From: Accumulibacter sp.
Lineage (GTDB): Bacteria > Pseudomonadota > Gammaproteobacteria > Burkholderiales > Rhodocyclaceae
NCBI GenBank assembly: GCA_017302455.1
Contig: JAFLDO010000024.1
Coordinates: 1-64,000 of the forward strand
Length of the DNA stretch: 64,000 bases
Reading direction: 5' to 3'
Shown here: one piece after another, positions 1 through 8,177 of the stretch
Layout of the letters: each line of letters opens with the position of its first letter
Position numbering within the stretch: the stretch's first letter is position 1
Program-made: the position numbers and the translations under genes
The notes under the pieces: generated by a model
What the model was told of the DNA's origin: nothing
The model's database searches: none
The model's input: the letters and a program-made list of their open reading frames with translations, nothing else

Positions 1-258
1 CATGACGCTCCGCCTATCCTGCCAGAAGTCCTCGCGGCTGTCTAGTCCCCTTGTGCGAAACCTTTTTTTTCCTACCCACCGCCACGCCCCAGAAACACAG
101 GGTCGCAGGACTCATGCTTCAGGGCTGCCGGCGCCCGGTCCAGCAGGCGAGCGCGTCCGGGACCATGCCGGACACGCTAGAATTCCGGCTGGCTGGCAGC
201 CGCATCGAAAGCGTCCGCTGCCCGCTTCCTCAGCCAACGCCGCCAAAAGGAGAAACTG

Positions 259-1293
259 ATGCGCCGAAGAATCCTCAAGACCCTCGCGATCGCCCTGACG
301 GCGATGGCACTGCCGGCCGCCGTGATTGCTGCCGAGACCGCCTACAAGCCGGAGTACAAGCTGTCGACGGTGCTCGGACCGGCTTTCCCGTGGGGCAAGG
401 GCGGCGAGATCTGGGCCGAACTGGTGCGCGAACGCAGCAAGGGGCGGATCAACATCAAGATGTATCCGGGCGCCTCGCTGGTCGGCGGCGACCAGACGCG
501 GGAACTGGCCGCGGTGCGGCAGGGGGCGATCGACCTGGCGATCGGCTCGACGATCAACTGGTCGCCACAGGTCAAGGAACTCAACCTGTACGCGCTACCC
601 TTCCTGACGCAGGATCACGCCGGTCTCGATGCGCTGACCTCCGGCGAAGTGGCCAAGGACATCTTCGCACTGGTCGAGAAGGCCGGCGTCGTGCCGCTGG
701 CCTGGGGCGAGAACGGATTCCGTGAACTCAGCAACTCGAAGCGCGAAATCCGCAGGCCGGACGACATGAAGGGGCTCAAGTTCCGCGTGGTCGGCTCGCC
801 GATCTTCAATGACACCTTCAGCGCGCTCGGCGCCAACCCGACGCAGATGAGCTGGGCAGATGCGCAGCCGGCACTCGCTTCCGGCGCCGTCGATGGCCAG
901 GAGAATCCGCTACACATCTACACGGCGGCAAAGCTCAACACCGTCGGACAGAAATACGTGACGCTCTGGGGCTACCTCGCGGACCCCTTGATCTTCGTCG
1001 TCAACAAGCAGGTCTGGGAGTCGTGGAGCCCGGAGGATCGGGCGCTCGTTCGCCAGGCGGCGATCGACGCGGGCCGGCAGGAAATCGCGCTGGCCCGCAA
1101 GGGGCTGACCGCGAGCGACGACGCGATGTACAAGGAGGTCACCGCGCTGGGCGCGACGCTGACGCGCCTGACGCCCGCCGAGAAGGAGGCCTTCGTCCGG
1201 GCAACGCGCCCGGTCTATGACAAGTGGGCGCAGACGATCGGACCGGATCTCGTCAGGAAGGCGGAAGCGGCCGTCGCCGCACGCCGCAAGTGA
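259..1293 (+). CDS. dctP: TRAP transporter solute-binding protein, DctP family
   Basis: Periplasmic receptor that binds an organic acid (often a dicarboxylate or sugar acid) and hands it to the DctQ-DctM membrane complex. The 344 residues are the usual length for the family. A Sec signal peptide with a basic start and a hydrophobic run occupies about residues 1-26 and ends near VIAAE. The mature part has the family pattern, including the FRVVGSP...NPTQMSWAD...SGAVDGQENP block around residues 170-215 that lines the ligand site. The ATG is preceded by AAGGAG at 247-252. It is first in a dctP-dctQ-dctM operon, and its stop overlaps the next gene by GTGA. The ligand cannot be told from sequence alone. 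The 258 bases before it hold no gene that I can support. Confidence 0.93.
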   Translation: MRRRILKTLAIALTAMALPAAVIAAETAYKPEYKLSTVLGPAFPWGKGGEIWAELVRERSKGRINIKMYPGASLVGGDQTRELAAVRQGAIDLAIGSTINWSPQVKELNLYALPFLTQDHAGLDALTSGEVAKDIFALVEKAGVVPLAWGENGFRELSNSKREIRRPDDMKGLKFRVVGSPIFNDTFSALGANPTQMSWADAQPALASGAVDGQENPLHIYTAAKLNTVGQKYVTLWGYLADPLIFVVNKQVWESWSPEDRALVRQAAIDAGRQEIALARKGLTASDDAMYKEVTALGATLTRLTPAEKEAFVRATRPVYDKWAQTIGPDLVRKAEAAVAARRK

Positions 1294-1880
1294 GCGCGCG
1301 GCAGGCGCCGCCGACGGGAGCAGCCGCGCGGCCGGCTACTGATTCGCTGACCGGCGAAGCGACGGCCGACCCTGGCAGTGCCGACGCGCGGCCAGAGGAC
1401 AGGCCGCGCGTCGGCACCGGCGTCGAGGAAGGCGTTGCCGCCATCGCCATGGCGCTGATCTGCGTCATCACTTTCGCCAACGTACTGGTGCGCTACCTGA
1501 CCAACGTGTCGTTCGCCTTTACCGAAGAGGTTTCGGTCTTTCTGATGGTGGTGATGACGCTCGCCGGCGCGTCGGCGGCGTTCGCCCGCAACCGGCATAT
1601 CCGCATGGAGTACTTCGTCAGCAAGCTGGGCAGGCGCGCGCATCGCCGCATCGAGGTGCTGGTGACGCTTTGCGGAATGGCGCTGTTTGGCCTGCTCGCG
1701 TTCTACGGCTTCCACCTGTTCCTGGACGACTGGCAGTACGCAACGACCTCGCCCGGCATCGGCGTGCCGCAGTGGATCTACACCGTCTGGCTGCCGCTGC
1801 TCTGCGCCCTGATCACCCTGCGCCTCGGCGGGCGGCTGCTCCGGCTGCTGCGCGGCGCGAGCGAAAGGGGCGGTGCCTGA
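1290..1880 (+). CDS. dctQ: TRAP transporter small permease, DctQ type
   Basis: Small four-helix membrane subunit of the TRAP transporter. I chose the GTG at 1290 because it overlaps the dctP stop as GTGA, giving a 196-residue protein; longer in-frame starts inside dctP would only add an unconserved tail. About 45 polar residues precede the first helix, which is longer than usual for DctQ, so the true start could also lie downstream. Hydrophobic helices follow at about residues 50-68, 80-100, 125-145 and 165-180, with the typical motif ANVLVRYLTNVSFAFTEE at the end of helix 1. The dctM gene starts two bases after its stop, so the three subunits are translationally linked. Confidence 0.88.
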   Translation: MSARQAPPTGAAARPATDSLTGEATADPGSADARPEDRPRVGTGVEEGVAAIAMALICVITFANVLVRYLTNVSFAFTEEVSVFLMVVMTLAGASAAFARNRHIRMEYFVSKLGRRAHRRIEVLVTLCGMALFGLLAFYGFHLFLDDWQYATTSPGIGVPQWIYTVWLPLLCALITLRLGGRLLRLLRGASERGGA

Positions 1881-1882
1881 AC

Positions 1883-3172
1883 ATGCTCGCGGAAGGCAGC
1901 CTCATCCTCCTTCTGGGCTTTGCCTTTCTGCTCGTGCTCGGCACGCCGCTCGCCGTCGCACTCGGCCTGGTCGGCGCGATCGTCATCCAGCGCGAAGGAC
2001 TCGGCATCATGTCGGTGCCGACCAACGTGTATACCGGGATCGCCAGGTACCCGCTACTGGCGCTGCCGGTGTTCATCCTCGCCGGCATGATCTTCGAGCG
2101 CGCGGGAGTTGCCGAGCGGCTGGTCCGCTTCGTTTCGGCGCTGGTCGGCCAGCGCGCCGGCGGCCCGGCGATCGTCGCCGTGCTGGTGTGCATGTTCCTC
2201 GGCGGCATTTCCGGGTCCGGTCCGGCCGATGCCGCGGCGGTGGCCATGGTGATGATTCCTGGCATGGCCGCGCAGGGTTATCCGCGCGAGTTCTCGGCCA
2301 GCCTGATCGCCGCCGCCGGGTCCACGGCGATCCTCATCCCGCCGTCGCTGGCCTTCATCGTCTACAACATCCTCGTGCCGCAGGCATCGATGCCGGCGCT
2401 CTTCGCGGCCGGGCTGATTCCCGGCGTGCTGGCCGGCCTCTCCTTGCTGATCCCGGTACTGTACTTCTCGATCCGTGAAGGCTGGGGAGCCGAGAGCAGG
2501 GCCAGCGAGGCCAGCCTCTGGCAGACCTTTCGCGAGGCGGTGTGGGGGCTGATCGCTCCCGTGATCATTCTCGGCGGCCTGCGCCTCGGCCTGTTCACGC
2601 CCACCGAGGCAGCCGTGGTTGCCGCCTTCTACGGCCTCTGCGTCGGCTTCTTCGTTTACCGCACACTGACCCTGCGCCTGGTGTACCAGGTGCTCGTCGA
2701 GTCGGCGGAAATCGCCGCCGTGGTCATGCTCATCATTGCCCTGGCCAGCGTCTTCGCGCACGCCGGTTCGACGCTCGGCGCCTTCGACGCGTTCGCGCAC
2801 TTGCTGCTGGGCTTCACCGACGACGAGACGATGATGCTGGTGATGATCATGCTGATGCTGCTGATCGCCGGCATGCTGCTCGATGCGATCTCGATCTTCC
2901 TCGTCTTCCTGCCCATTCTGTTGCCGATCATGCGCACCTTCAACTGGGACCCGGTGTGGTTCGGCGTGTTGATGACGATGAACCTGGCGATCGGCCAGTT
3001 TACGCCGCCGATGGCAGTCAACCTTATGGTCACCAGCCGCATCGCCGGTGTCAGCATCGAGTCGACAGTGCGCTGGGTGAGCTGGATGGTCGCCGCGATG
3101 CTGCTCGCGCTACTGTCTGTGGCCGCCGTGCCGGAGCTGGCAACCTGGTTGCCACGGCGGCTTGGCTACTGA
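1883..3172 (+). CDS. dctM: TRAP transporter large permease, DctM type
   Basis: Large membrane subunit that carries the substrate and couples it to the sodium gradient. The ATG at 1883 gives 429 residues, the normal DctM length, and begins with a hydrophobic helix as expected (MLAEGSLILLLGFAFLLVLG). There are about 12 predicted membrane segments. Family signatures include GGISGSGPADAAAV near residue 110 and the ILIPPSLAFIVY loop that follows. The open frame continues upstream inside dctQ, but nothing there looks like DctM. It is the last gene of the operon; about 130 bases with no clear terminator separate it from the next small gene. Confidence 0.94.
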   Translation: MLAEGSLILLLGFAFLLVLGTPLAVALGLVGAIVIQREGLGIMSVPTNVYTGIARYPLLALPVFILAGMIFERAGVAERLVRFVSALVGQRAGGPAIVAVLVCMFLGGISGSGPADAAAVAMVMIPGMAAQGYPREFSASLIAAAGSTAILIPPSLAFIVYNILVPQASMPALFAAGLIPGVLAGLSLLIPVLYFSIREGWGAESRASEASLWQTFREAVWGLIAPVIILGGLRLGLFTPTEAAVVAAFYGLCVGFFVYRTLTLRLVYQVLVESAEIAAVVMLIIALASVFAHAGSTLGAFDAFAHLLLGFTDDETMMLVMIMLMLLIAGMLLDAISIFLVFLPILLPIMRTFNWDPVWFGVLMTMNLAIGQFTPPMAVNLMVTSRIAGVSIESTVRWVSWMVAAMLLALLSVAAVPELATWLPRRLGY

Positions 3173-3307
3173 GCGACTGGAGCCCGAGGCCGTGACGCCG
3201 ATCAAGCCCGCGCGCCGCGCACTCCACCATCACTTCGGGTCGCACGGCCGGCGCGCACGCGCGCCGAGCGCACACCAGCACGGCGGTGACTCCCCCGCGC
3301 CGAGCCC

Positions 3308-3613
3308 ATGAACCACCCCGACTTGTTCCTCGTCTCGATCGTCCGAACGCTGGTCGAGGTCGCCCTCCTGTCGCTGCTCGGACAGGGAGCCGTCGGCCTG
3401 CTCGCCGGCGCCCGACGCGCAAGCAATCCGATCTACCGGCTGTTCCAGGTCGTCACCCGGCCGGTGATCCGGCTCACGCGCTGGTTGGCGCCGACGGCGA
3501 TCCTCGATCGGCACCTACCCGTGCTGGCCTTCTTCCTGGTGTTCTGGCTGTGGATCCTGCTCGCCTACGCCAAGCGCGTTCTTTGCCAATGGAACGGGTT
3601 GGCGGCGTGCTGA
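3308..3613 (+). CDS. Small integral membrane protein, function unknown
   Basis: Protein of 101 residues with two hydrophobic segments, about residues 7-33 and 67-90, joined by a basic loop containing PIYRLFQVVTRPVIRLTRW. This arrangement recalls YggT-like small membrane proteins, but the match is by eye and weak. The ATG at 3308 follows a run of GC-rich sequence without a strong Shine-Dalgarno site. It lies between the TRAP operon and the DOMON-like gene on the same strand. No catalytic motif is visible. The 166 bases after it hold no gene that I can see. Confidence 0.6.
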   Translation: MNHPDLFLVSIVRTLVEVALLSLLGQGAVGLLAGARRASNPIYRLFQVVTRPVIRLTRWLAPTAILDRHLPVLAFFLVFWLWILLAYAKRVLCQWNGLAAC

Positions 3614-3779
3614 TTTCGCCGATGCGGACCGCCAACAGGCGGCGCCACGCGAGCTCGGCGCGGCACCGGCGACGGCGTGCGCCAAACAGGCGAACCGATC
3701 GACCACAAGGTGCAGCGACAACACCGTCGAAGACGCTAGAATCCACGATCGCCTCCCCCGCAACGCCGGACTCCACCCG

Positions 3780-4361
3780 ATGCTCCCCAGCCAGTCTACA
3801 GTAACCCTCGTCCGTCACCCACGCACGCCGGCGCCCGTGGTGCGCCTGATCGAGGTGCACGCCGCGCGCTCTGCCGACGGCGGTCTTCACCTGGCCTACT
3901 GTCTGCGCGGCGACATGGCCCGCCTGCTGATCCCGGCACCCGAGACATCCGGCAGCGCCGACGGGCTGTGGGAACATACCTGTTTCGAGGCATTCGTCGG
4001 CGTCGCCGGGGAAACCGCCTACCACGAGTTCAACTTCTCGCCGTCCGGCCAATGGGCTGCCTACGCCTTCTCCGGGTACCGTGAGCGCGACACGACGCGA
4101 GCCCTGTGCACGCCACCGCAGATGCGGGCGACGCTGACCGCCGGCCGGCTCGAACTCGAGGCAGTCCTTGCCCATGAGTGCCTGCCACCGACTTCCGGGA
4201 ACGCGACGCTGCAGATCGCGCTGTCGGCCGTCGTCGAAGCCATCGACACCATCGACGGCAGCCACAGCTACTGGGCGCTCCACCACCCGGTGGCCCTGCC
4301 CGACTTTCACCAGCGTGCTGGTTTTGCCCTCGAACTGGCACCACCGCCAGCCTTTGCCTGA
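3780..4361 (+). CDS. DOMON-like domain protein
   Basis: Protein of 193 residues matching the pattern of bacterial 'DOMON-like' proteins: a beta-rich fold with LIPAP, a WEHTCFEAFVG segment around residues 63-74, YHEFNFSPSGQWAAYAF at about 82-98, and a conserved C-terminal SHSYWALHHP. There is no signal peptide, so it is probably cytoplasmic. DOMON relatives bind heme or sugars, but the role of this family is unknown. It starts an apparent operon with the DUF1343 gene 11 bases downstream and dinB after that, which gives no obvious functional link. Confidence 0.75.
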   Translation: MLPSQSTVTLVRHPRTPAPVVRLIEVHAARSADGGLHLAYCLRGDMARLLIPAPETSGSADGLWEHTCFEAFVGVAGETAYHEFNFSPSGQWAAYAFSGYRERDTTRALCTPPQMRATLTAGRLELEAVLAHECLPPTSGNATLQIALSAVVEAIDTIDGSHSYWALHHPVALPDFHQRAGFALELAPPPAFA

Positions 4362-4372
4362 AGGAAACGCCA

Positions 4373-5584
4373 ATGCCCGTCCTGCAGTCCGGACTTGACC
4401 GCCTGCTCGCCGACCCGGACCTGCGCCGGCCGCTGCGCGGCCGCCGCATCGCCCTGGTCGCGCACCCGGCGTCGGTCACCGCCGACCTGACGCACGCCAT
4501 CGACGCCCTGGCGGCCCTCCCCGATCTGCAGCTGAGCGCCGCCTTCGGCCCCCAGCACGGATTGCGCGGCGACAAGCAGGACAACATGGTCGAGTCGCCG
4601 GACTTCCTCGATCCGGTACACGGCATCCCCGTGTTCAGCCTCTACGGCACGGTGCGCCGACCGACGCCGTCCATGCTGGCCAGCTGCGACGTGCTGCTCG
4701 TCGATCTGCAGGATCTCGGCTGCCGCATCTACACCTTCATCACGACCCTGCGCTACCTGCTCGAGGCCGCCACGCGGCACGGCAAGGCGGTATGGATCCT
4801 CGACCGCCCCAACCCGGCGGGAAGACCAGTCGAGGGGTTGCGGCTGCGGCCGGGTTGGGAAAGCTTCGTCGGCGCCGGCCCACTGCCGATGCGACACGGC
4901 CTGACGATGGGTGAACTGGCGTGCTGGTTCATCAACACGCTCGGCCTTGACGTCGATTGCACGGTGGTCCGCATGCACGGCTGGAATCCCGACGCGGCGC
5001 CCGGTTACGGCTGGCCGCTCGGCGAGCGCGCCTGGATCAACCCGAGCCCGAACGCAGCGAATGTGTCGATGGCACGCTGCTACGCCGGCACGGTCATGCT
5101 CGAAGGCAGCACGCTCTCCGAAGGCCGCGGCACGACGCGCCCGCTCGAGCTTTTCGGTGCACCGGACCTCGACGCCAGCCGGCTCATTGCACGCATGCAC
5201 GAGCTCGCTCCGGACTGGCTGGACGGCTGCCGGCTGCGCGAATGCTGGTTCGAGCCGACCTTCCACAAACACGCGGGCCGCTTGTGCAACGGGATTCAGA
5301 TTCATGTCGAGGATGCCCACTACGGGCATACCGCGTTTCGCCCGTGGCGCCTGCAGAGCCTGGCGTTCAAGGCGCTTCGGCAACTCCAGCCGGACTACCC
5401 GCTGTGGCGCGACTTCGCCTACGAATACGAGTTCGAGCGGCTGGCAATCGACCTGATCAACGGCTCGCCGCTGTTGCGCGAATGGGTCGATGATCCGACG
5501 GCGACGCCGGCCGACCTCGACGCGCTCAGCCGGGCCGACGAGGGAGCCTGGGAGCAGGAGCGCAAGGAATTCCTGCTGTACTGA
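4373..5584 (+). CDS. DUF1343 (NamZ-type exo-N-acetylmuramidase family) protein
   Basis: Protein of 403 residues in the DUF1343 family, whose characterised member NamZ releases N-acetylmuramic acid from peptidoglycan fragments. The ATG at 4373 follows the AAGGAAA site at 4361-4367. Family motifs are clear: GPQHGLRGDKQDNMVES, PVFSLYG, DVLLVDLQDLGCRIYTFITT, ILDRPNPAG, LPMRHGLTMGEL and LEGSTLSEGRGTTRPLE. The family members known to act on peptidoglycan are exported, yet this protein starts directly with the catalytic domain and has no signal peptide, so a cytoplasmic muropeptide-recycling role is possible but unproven. Confidence 0.85.
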   Translation: MPVLQSGLDRLLADPDLRRPLRGRRIALVAHPASVTADLTHAIDALAALPDLQLSAAFGPQHGLRGDKQDNMVESPDFLDPVHGIPVFSLYGTVRRPTPSMLASCDVLLVDLQDLGCRIYTFITTLRYLLEAATRHGKAVWILDRPNPAGRPVEGLRLRPGWESFVGAGPLPMRHGLTMGELACWFINTLGLDVDCTVVRMHGWNPDAAPGYGWPLGERAWINPSPNAANVSMARCYAGTVMLEGSTLSEGRGTTRPLELFGAPDLDASRLIARMHELAPDWLDGCRLRECWFEPTFHKHAGRLCNGIQIHVEDAHYGHTAFRPWRLQSLAFKALRQLQPDYPLWRDFAYEYEFERLAIDLINGSPLLREWVDDPTATPADLDALSRADEGAWEQERKEFLLY

Positions 5585-5606
5585 AACAGACGCCCGGGAG
5601 GCAAGG

Positions 5607-6779
5607 GTGAACCCTCCGCCACGGCGCATCGCCCACCTCGACATGGACGCCTTCTACGCCTCGGTCGAGTTGTTGCGCTACCCGGAATTGCGCGGACAGC
5701 CGGTGGTGATCGGCGGTCGCAGCGACCAGCAACCGGTCCTGCTCGCCGATGGCAGCCGCCGCTTCGCCCGCCTGCGCGACTACGCCGGTCGCGGCGTGAT
5801 CACCACCGCCACCTACGAAGCGCGCGCGCTTGGCGCATTCTCGGCGATGGGAATCATGAAAGCCGCCAGACTGGCGCCCGAGGCGATCCTGCTGCCGGTC
5901 GATTTTGCCGCCTATCGCCACTACTCGCGCCTGTTCAAGGCGGCTGTCGCGGCCATCGCCCCGCAGATCGAAGACCGCGGCATCGACGAAATCTACGTCG
6001 ATCTGAGCGAACTGCCGGAGCCGACCCGACCTCTCGCGCAGCGCATCAAGGACGCCGTGCGCGCGGCGACCGGGCTGTCGTGCTCGATCGGCATCGCCGC
6101 CAACAAACTGCTCGCCAAGATCGGTTCCGACCTCGACAAACCGGACGGCCTGACCCTGCTCGGCGCCGACGATCTGGCGCGGCGGATCTGGCCTTTGCCG
6201 GTCCGCAAGATCAACGGCATCGGCCCGAAAGCGAGTGACCGGCTCGCCGTGCTGGGGATCCACACGATCGGCGAACTGGCGCAGGCGGAAAGCGCCAGCC
6301 TGCAGCAACACTTCGGTCGGTCGTACGGCGCGTGGCTGCTCGCTGCGGCCAACGGCATCGACGATCGCATCCTGGTCACTTCCTCCGAGCCGAAGTCGAT
6401 CAGTCGCGAGACGACCTTCGAACGCGACCTGCATGCGCGCGACGATCGCGCGGCACTGAGCGAAATCTTCACCGACCTGTGCACGCGTGTCGCCGAGGAT
6501 TTGCGGCGCAAGGGCTACGTCGGCCGCACGATCGGCATCAAGCTGCGCTTCGCCGACTTCCAGACGCTCACGCGCGACCTGACGCTCGCCAGCGCCACCG
6601 CCGATGCGCAAGTGATCCGCCGCGCTGCCGGCGAATGCGTGCGCCGTGTCCGCCTGGAGCGCAGGATCCGCCTGCTCGGTGTGCGCGTTACCGCCCTGTC
6701 GACGCTAGAGGGCGCAGCGACTGAACAGCCACCCCGCCAGGGAGAACTGGCGCTGTCCGACGAGTCTGACGCCGGGTAG
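5607..6779 (+). CDS. dinB: DNA polymerase IV (Y family)
   Basis: Error-prone translesion polymerase. I chose the GTG at 5607, which has GGGAGG at 5596-5601 and yields 390 residues; a longer frame overlaps the previous gene. The Y-family motifs are complete: IAHLDMDAFYASVE near residues 8-21 with the first metal-binding Asp residues, the catalytic DRGIDEIYVDLS at about 121-132, SCSIGIAANKLLAKIGSDL near 154-172, then the helix-hairpin-helix RKINGIGPKASDRLAVLGI and the little-finger domain. There is an insert of about 15 residues in the N-terminal part (SDQQPVLLADGSRRFA), seen in some proteobacterial DinB. It is 22 bases downstream of the DUF1343 gene. No LexA box is evident before it. Confidence 0.95.
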   Translation: MNPPPRRIAHLDMDAFYASVELLRYPELRGQPVVIGGRSDQQPVLLADGSRRFARLRDYAGRGVITTATYEARALGAFSAMGIMKAARLAPEAILLPVDFAAYRHYSRLFKAAVAAIAPQIEDRGIDEIYVDLSELPEPTRPLAQRIKDAVRAATGLSCSIGIAANKLLAKIGSDLDKPDGLTLLGADDLARRIWPLPVRKINGIGPKASDRLAVLGIHTIGELAQAESASLQQHFGRSYGAWLLAAANGIDDRILVTSSEPKSISRETTFERDLHARDDRAALSEIFTDLCTRVAEDLRRKGYVGRTIGIKLRFADFQTLTRDLTLASATADAQVIRRAAGECVRRVRLERRIRLLGVRVTALSTLEGAATEQPPRQGELALSDESDAG

Positions 6780-6858
6780 CCGGGACCCAGGCTGCGCAAT
6801 GACGTACAAGGAGCCGCCGCCGAAAACGGCCTCGCCGGCGGCGCCTTGCGGAAGAAGC

Positions 6859-7623
6859 TTACATGTTGGCCGAACGCCACCAACTGTTGTGATCGCGACG
6901 CAAGACCTCGTGCGACGGCATCGGGTAAAACGCCAGATCGGGGCCGTTACCCGTATAGAAACCGCTTTTGACCATGCGATATGGGAAGTCCAGTGAATGC
7001 ACGCGATGCACCAGTTTGCTCTGCTTGCCGGTCGGGTCCACTTCCAGCAACGCCTCCCGCAGGTGGTGCATGAACGAGTACGGCAGATCGCCAACCGCAC
7101 CATTCGCGGGATCGGTCGCCAGCGAGCCCAGCCCCAGCTCGACGAAACACAGCCCGGGGAAGCGAATGAACTTGGCTGGCTGGCTGGTGATGCTCGAATA
7201 GTAAGTCTGCGGATCCTGGGCGCTCACTACCAGGCTGTTGATCGGCGTCAGGTCCTGATACATGTGCAGGCCCCTGTCTTTCGCCGGTAGCGCGTCGGCC
7301 TGGCTCAATGCCAGGGTGTGACCATAGGCGGTGCTCAGATACAGCTTACCGAGGGCGCTCACCGGGATGTGCTCGAGCACGCGGTAGACCGAGATATAGA
7401 CCGAGTTTTTCGGCGTGCCGTCGGGATGTGGGGTGCAGCGCTTGAAGCCCTCGTCGATGTTGAAAAACTCGTGGCGGAAGGTGGGGTCGACCTCGAAGAA
7501 GATCGCCTGCCCCTTCGACTTGAACTGGTGCCCGGTCGAATAATATTGCCCGAACTCCTCCGGGCTCAGCATCGAGGCGATCAGCGCCTCGGGAATCAGC
7601 GAGAAGTAAAGATGTATCGTCAT
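6859..7623 (-). CDS. Unknown 254-residue protein, paralogue A flanking hppA
   Basis: I do not recognise this family. The start was set at the ATG at 7623 because the protein then has exactly the same length (254 residues) and the same N-terminus as the paralogue at 10815-11579. The two align without gaps and are about two thirds identical by eye. Shared blocks include HLYFSLIPEALIASML, DGTPKNSVYIS, LHMYQDL.PINSLVVS, RFPG.CFVELGLG, GDLPYSF and KLVHRVHSL.FPYRMVK. Two cysteines are conserved between them. There is no signal peptide and no membrane segment, so it is probably soluble and cytoplasmic. It is transcribed away from the pyrophosphatase gene and converges with dinB. Confidence 0.85.
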   Translation of the reverse strand: MTIHLYFSLIPEALIASMLSPEEFGQYYSTGHQFKSKGQAIFFEVDPTFRHEFFNIDEGFKRCTPHPDGTPKNSVYISVYRVLEHIPVSALGKLYLSTAYGHTLALSQADALPAKDRGLHMYQDLTPINSLVVSAQDPQTYYSSITSQPAKFIRFPGLCFVELGLGSLATDPANGAVGDLPYSFMHHLREALLEVDPTGKQSKLVHRVHSLDFPYRMVKSGFYTGNGPDLAFYPMPSHEVLRRDHNSWWRSANM

Positions 7624-8177
7624 GGTTGTGTGCTTTCTCAAATAATGAATTGTCGGGAAACGTACCCTCGCCACAAAATGCGGAGGGTTCCGGTGAAGCA
7701 ATGCGGCGTTTTGGGTTGCGGTCTGGATTCTATCGTTTTCATTACAGAAGGTGTGATCAGCTGAGAGCCGGGCATCGCAACGGCTGCCCAGGCCACATCA
7801 TCTCGATGCCCGCCATGCGCCGCGAAGCGGCCTTGGTCATGGGCTCGGCGCCAGCAATGGCGCGGCTTGGTGGCATGTCGCGGTGGCGGCTCGACATACC
7901 ACCGGAAGCCGGTCAGAGGACAACGACGGCTGGCGTCTCGGCCGCATGCGTTGCCCCCCTGGCCGGCGAGGAGCGCGGCGCCGCCTCACCAATGCGCTAC
8001 TCAGCTGACCAAGGGCTGCGGGCACGAGACTTGCTTTTTAGCACCGTTGACACTTGCAAGGTGGCTGGATAGGCTGGCCAAGGGGCGCCAGTGGATTTCC
8101 ACTGCTTCCGTCTGCCGTGCGCGGACTTCGGCGGCAGCCACCGAGACGATTTCGACTCTTTTTCAAGGAGAAAACCA
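7624..8177. other. Intergenic region between paralogue A and hppA
   Basis: These 554 bases separate two divergently read genes and so must hold promoters for both. Open frames here lack coding character. A 9-bp inverted repeat, CGGGCATCG at 7769-7777 and CGATGCCCG at 7804-7812, lies in the middle; its role is unknown. A possible hppA promoter is listed separately, and AAGGAG at 8165-8170 is the hppA ribosome site. Confidence 0.5.
8047..8075 (+). promoter_or_regulatory. Possible sigma-70 promoter for hppA
   Basis: A perfect -35 hexamer TTGACA at 8047-8052 is followed after 17 bases by TAGGCT at 8070-8075, a poor -10 with three matches. It would give a leader of about 95 bases before the hppA ATG. 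The call rests on the -35 and spacing only. Confidence 0.3.

Noticed and set aside
7769..7812. Inverted repeat upstream of hppA as a riboswitch
   Set aside because: Only a 9-bp stem with a long loop is seen; no known riboswitch core matches.
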